Source: Deltaproteobacteria bacterium (GTDB taxonomy: Bacteria > Desulfobacterota > Desulfobulbia > Desulfobulbales > VMSU01). Taken from it: 8,564 nt of DNA. Below the pieces are notes generated by a model. The model did not search any database. It was given only the letters and a program-made list of their open reading frames with translations, and was not told where the DNA came from. Of the stretch, positions 6,052 to 8,564 are shown piece after piece (position 1 is the first letter of the stretch; every line of letters starts with the position of its first letter). The position numbers were made by a program, and so were the translations under genes. The stretch is from the NCBI GenBank assembly GCA_024274995.1, contig JAJSAA010000102.1, positions 1 to 8,564 on the forward strand, in the 5' to 3' direction.

Positions 6052-7180
6052 TCCAAACAATTTAAAAAAATTGGTATTTATCTTCCTCTGCCTGTTCCTG
6101 ATTTCCCGACCTGCCAGCAGCCTGGCGGCAGAGAGCAAAGCCCCTCTCCTGTGGATCAAGGCAAATCATTTTACCTATATTATAGATACACCGGCCCCGG
6201 TTAAAGATTTCAGTTTCATTATTAATAAACAAAAAGTAGATATCAGTCGAATAGAGATCGCGAAATACCAAACCACCCTCCATGCCATTCTGCCCCTGCG
6301 TAAGGGAGAAAACAGCATTATCATTAAAGAGGGCGGTAAGATTATCCAGCAGACAGCCGTTTTTTCCGCTTCCAGTTTTGACAACGCCCTGGTTCCAGAC
6401 GGGGCAACAGAGTTTTTCTTTCATCGGGCCGACCGCGAAAAATTCTGCCGTCCCTGCCACCGTTTAGATGCCAGGCGGGCCGATGTCAGGCCCAGGAACA
6501 TAAAAAAACAAATATGTTACCCCTGCCACAAGCACGAGTTTGAGGGCTTGAAATACCGCCACAAACCGGCGGTAAAGGAATGGCGCTGCCTGATCTGCCA
6601 TCAGTATAAGTTTGTGGAGACCGATGCCTCACCAGATGAACCAATAAAATTTACGGTAGACCAGGAAGATGGCGTGGCCTATCTCTGCTTCCGCTGCCAC
6701 CGCCGCCAGCAACAACAGATCAAAATCTACACCTACGTCCACGGCCCCATCGGCATGGGAAGCTGTAACCTCTGCCACAACCCGCATGGCTCAAATTTTA
6801 AATATTTTCTGCAGAATAAGATTACCACCCTCTGTGTCAACTGCCATGAGATGCAGGACACCCTGACCGCCCCGGTGCTACATAAGGTAATCAAAACCAG
6901 GGGATGTACCGCCTGCCATGACCCGCACGGCAGTATGTACCAGTATCAACTCCATGCCGGACTTAACAAATTATGCTATAAATGCCACCCGGCCATCTAC
7001 CGACTGCGCCACAATCATCCCCTGCAAGGCCACCCGGTGGCTGGGCCCAGTAACCCGGCCGCCAAGGATGAAAAATTCACCTGCGTAAGCTGCCACTCAC
7101 CACATTCCTCAGATTATGCAAATTTACTGCCGGTGGCCGATGCCATGCAACTCTGCGGCAACTGCCATCATAATAAATAG
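6032..7180 (+). CDS. Exported 10-haem c-type cytochrome, doubled CXXCH family (diverged copy 3)
   Basis: A 382-residue multihaem cytochrome, about two thirds the length of the other two. A signal peptide (about 1-33, cleavage near SLA-A or LAA-E) precedes a beta-rich domain (about 37-115). This is comparable to the N-terminal domain of the larger cytochromes but lacks their cysteine pair. Ten canonical CXXCH motifs begin at C139, 162, 186, 219, 245, 268, 292, 315, 351 and 375. CHNPHGS, CHDPHGS and CHSPHSS mark doubled CXXCH units, with H-x-P upstream of several. The CX4CH and CX3CH motifs of the paralogues are absent. The ATG lies inside the last codons of the preceding gene (20-base overlap, different frame) with no Shine-Dalgarno of its own, so translation is probably coupled. 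A later TTG at 6071 would leave a signal peptide without its basic N-terminus and is less likely. Confidence 0.9.
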   Translation: MNNAGNSPNNLKKLVFIFLCLFLISRPASSLAAESKAPLLWIKANHFTYIIDTPAPVKDFSFIINKQKVDISRIEIAKYQTTLHAILPLRKGENSIIIKEGGKIIQQTAVFSASSFDNALVPDGATEFFFHRADREKFCRPCHRLDARRADVRPRNIKKQICYPCHKHEFEGLKYRHKPAVKEWRCLICHQYKFVETDASPDEPIKFTVDQEDGVAYLCFRCHRRQQQQIKIYTYVHGPIGMGSCNLCHNPHGSNFKYFLQNKITTLCVNCHEMQDTLTAPVLHKVIKTRGCTACHDPHGSMYQYQLHAGLNKLCYKCHPAIYRLRHNHPLQGHPVAGPSNPAAKDEKFTCVSCHSPHSSDYANLLPVADAMQLCGNCHHNK

Positions 7181-7199
7181 ACTCGTTCTGTAACTTTAA

Positions 7200-8276
7200 A
7201 TGCATAGTCATAAGCGAAGGCGCTTCATCAACCGGCTGATTATCCTTGCCATATGGCTGAGCCTATTTCTGATTGGCCCTCTCCTGGTTCAAGCGGATCA
7301 GCCAAGACTCCTGCATTATAAATTAAATGCCAGGCTCCCTTCCTTCCAGCTCAACAAGATCGGCACTACAGGGCAGGATGGCTTGTCCGCCGACGGCAGG
7401 CCTTCGGTGATAATGTTTTTCTCGACCACACCATCCTTCAGGGCCATACGATACATTAAACTGGCCGAGATTATGACTCGTCTAAACAAAAAATTCCAAC
7501 GGCGCGTTGATTTTATGGCAGTCTACTCCGGCAGAGGGGATATCAGAAAGCTCAGCAATTATATAACCAGGGGCTTAATAAACATTCCAATTCTTGACGA
7601 CCGTAATCAGGAGATTTACCGACGCTACGGCGTATTCATGCTGCCCATCGCGCTCGTAACTGACCAGCATAACCGCCTGCGGGCTATTGTTCCCTATACC
7701 GCCGGTATAGAGAGGATTGTCGGCAATAACCTCAAATTTATTTTGGGAGAATGGGATCTCAAGCGCTTCAAAAAATCACTGAGAACTCGTGGCAATCAGG
7801 AAAAAAGCAAGAAAGAGAAGGCCTATATCAGAAGAATTAATTATGGGCGGGTAATGCTGGCCCGTGGTATTTACTCGGCAGCCCTGCGCGAATTTAATAC
7901 CGCGGCCCAAATTATGCCCCATTCGTTAGAGGCCATTATCGGCCGGGGACAGGTCTTGGCTAAAATGGGAAAATGGCAGCAGGCAGTTACAGTTTTCAGG
8001 AAAGCCCTGAAATTTAACCAAGATAACGACAGTGTCTTATCCGGCCTTGGTTTAAGCCTATATAAACTTGGCGATACGAAACAGGCACTCCCCATTCTGG
8101 AAAACGCCCTCATCTGCCCCAAGCCCAGTATCGAGGTAATTATAACCTTGGCGGATATCTATGAGAAAGAGGAGAATTTTACCAAGGCACTGCGCTTGAA
8201 TAAACTGGCTGTAAGTATATTACGGGGGGAACTTGGGCAGGGCGTATCGCAATACGCCCCTACGCCTGGGCATTGA
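7200..8276 (+). CDS. Exported degenerate thioredoxin-fold/TPR protein (diverged copy 3)
   Basis: A 358-residue third member of the thioredoxin-like/TPR family. Its strongly basic N-terminus (HKRRR) and hydrophobic stretch form a signal peptide ending near VQA-D (residue 32). In the thioredoxin-like domain (about 40-165) the CXXC place reads Thr77-Pro-Ser-Phe80 within FFSTTPSFR, so it too lacks redox cysteines. The cis-proline loop is VFMLP. TPR repeats (about 210-340) keep the family signature around YIRRINYGR and the EFNTA and GLGLS helices. The gene starts 19 bases after the third cytochrome, with no clear ribosome site. It matches its paralogues up to LNKLAVS. The last 20 or so residues are unrelated to them and are encoded partly by a palindromic repeat (8240-8259). 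The role is inferred, as for the other two partners, to be binding or assembly of the neighbouring cytochrome. Confidence 0.82.
   Translation: MHSHKRRRFINRLIILAIWLSLFLIGPLLVQADQPRLLHYKLNARLPSFQLNKIGTTGQDGLSADGRPSVIMFFSTTPSFRAIRYIKLAEIMTRLNKKFQRRVDFMAVYSGRGDIRKLSNYITRGLINIPILDDRNQEIYRRYGVFMLPIALVTDQHNRLRAIVPYTAGIERIVGNNLKFILGEWDLKRFKKSLRTRGNQEKSKKEKAYIRRINYGRVMLARGIYSAALREFNTAAQIMPHSLEAIIGRGQVLAKMGKWQQAVTVFRKALKFNQDNDSVLSGLGLSLYKLGDTKQALPILENALICPKPSIEVIITLADIYEKEENFTKALRLNKLAVSILRGELGQGVSQYAPTPGH
8240..8259. repeat. Palindromic repeat inside the 3' end of a coding region
   Basis: GGGCGTAT (8240-8247) and ATACGCCC (8252-8259) are a perfect 8-bp inverted repeat around CGCA. From memory, GGGCGTAT...ATACGCCCCTAC-type palindromes occur as dispersed repeats in many bacterial genomes; this could not be searched. 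It is read through in frame by the gene at 7200 and supplies part of its aberrant C-terminus. Confidence 0.5.
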
Positions 8277-8292
8277 CCGGGTTGATGTATTC

Positions 8293-8324
8293 TGCGGGAC
8301 AGATGTATTTAATATGTCCCCGCA
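8293..8324. terminator. Possible bidirectional hairpin between convergent genes
   Basis: TGCGGGACA (8293-8301) pairs with TGTCCCCGCA (8315-8324), giving nine base pairs with one bulged C and a 13-base AT-rich loop. It lies in the short gap between the plus-strand operon end (8276) and the minus-strand gene end (8354), where a shared terminator is expected. It lacks a T-tract on either side, so it may instead be another dispersed repeat. Confidence 0.3.
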
Positions 8325-8353
8325 TAGGCATTCATTCTCCTCTGTCCTCTGGA

Positions 8354-8564
8354 TCAGGCCTTCGTGACCTGATTACGACCATTCTCCTTGGCCTTATAAA
8401 GGGCGTTGTCAGCGGCCTTTAAGACCTTATCCGGCTGCTCACCATGATCGGGATAACAGGCGGCGCCCATGGAGATGGTGACATGAATTTTATGCTCGTT
8501 ATATTCCAGCCTCAGTTCCTCATCGACCATCTTTCTTATTAACTCGGCGCGCTGGGCTACTAAC
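8354..8564 (-). CDS. GGDEF-domain protein, C-terminal end only (partial)
   Basis: Only the last 69 residues are in the window; the gene continues beyond the right edge, which cuts it. Read on the minus strand, the end has VTISMGAACYPDHG, then KAADNALYKAKENGRNQV. This is the characteristic closing segment of GGDEF domains, which make cyclic di-GMP from two GTP. The catalytic GG(D/E)EF loop lies outside the window, so activity cannot be judged, nor can any sensor domain. The protein ends about seven residues after the domain. It is convergent with the cytochrome operon and so is not co-transcribed with it. Confidence 0.85.
   Translation of the reverse strand, partial: LVAQRAELIRKMVDEELRLEYNEHKIHVTISMGAACYPDHGEQPDKVLKAADNALYKAKENGRNQVTKA

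Noticed and set aside
6071..6073. TTG as start of the third cytochrome
   Set aside because: It would remove the basic N-terminal part of the signal peptide and has no ribosome site. ATG 6032 with translational coupling fits better.

Overview
The window holds a tightly packed run of six plus-strand genes (296-8276) for exported proteins, followed by the 3' end of one minus-strand gene. The six genes form three successive pairs. Each pair is a Sec-exported multihaem c-type cytochrome followed by an exported protein that joins a thioredoxin-like domain without its CXXC to a C-terminal TPR domain. Pair 1 is 296-1990 plus 2068-3117, pair 2 is 3258-4955 plus 5011-6051, and pair 3 is 6032-7180 plus 7200-8276.

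By hand count the first two cytochromes are 323/438 identical over their gap-free haem region. Their partners are 222/282 identical over the gap-free C-terminal part. Pairs 1 and 2 are therefore a tandem duplication of a roughly 2.95-kb unit. Pair 3 is a much more diverged version with a shorter cytochrome. The two large cytochromes each carry 14 CXXCH motifs, one CX4CH and one CX3CH, so up to 16 haems. The third has 10 CXXCH. Most motifs follow the paired (doubled) CXXCH pattern, C-x2-C-H-x-P-H followed by a second C-x2-C-H, with a conserved H-x-P just upstream of each pair.

The gene content suggests a Gram-negative anaerobe or metal/sulfur respirer with abundant c-type cytochromes, for example Desulfobacterota-like. 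This is inference, because no taxonomic marker is present. The cytochromes should act in the periplasm or outside the cell as electron conduits or stores. The partners resemble a fusion of the two fold types used in cytochrome c maturation: a CcmG/ResA/TlpA-like thioredoxin fold and a CcmH/NrfG-like TPR. The redox cysteines are gone, so a binding, scaffolding or apocytochrome-chaperone role is the most economical guess. No such function is established by the sequence.

The left flank (1-295) holds a palindromic REP-like repeat and an AT-rich leader. The right flank has a palindromic repeat read into the last codons of the sixth gene, a hairpin between convergent genes, and the C-terminal end of a GGDEF (diguanylate cyclase-type) domain on the minus strand. 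I saw no tRNA, rRNA, CRISPR array, transposase or prophage gene.
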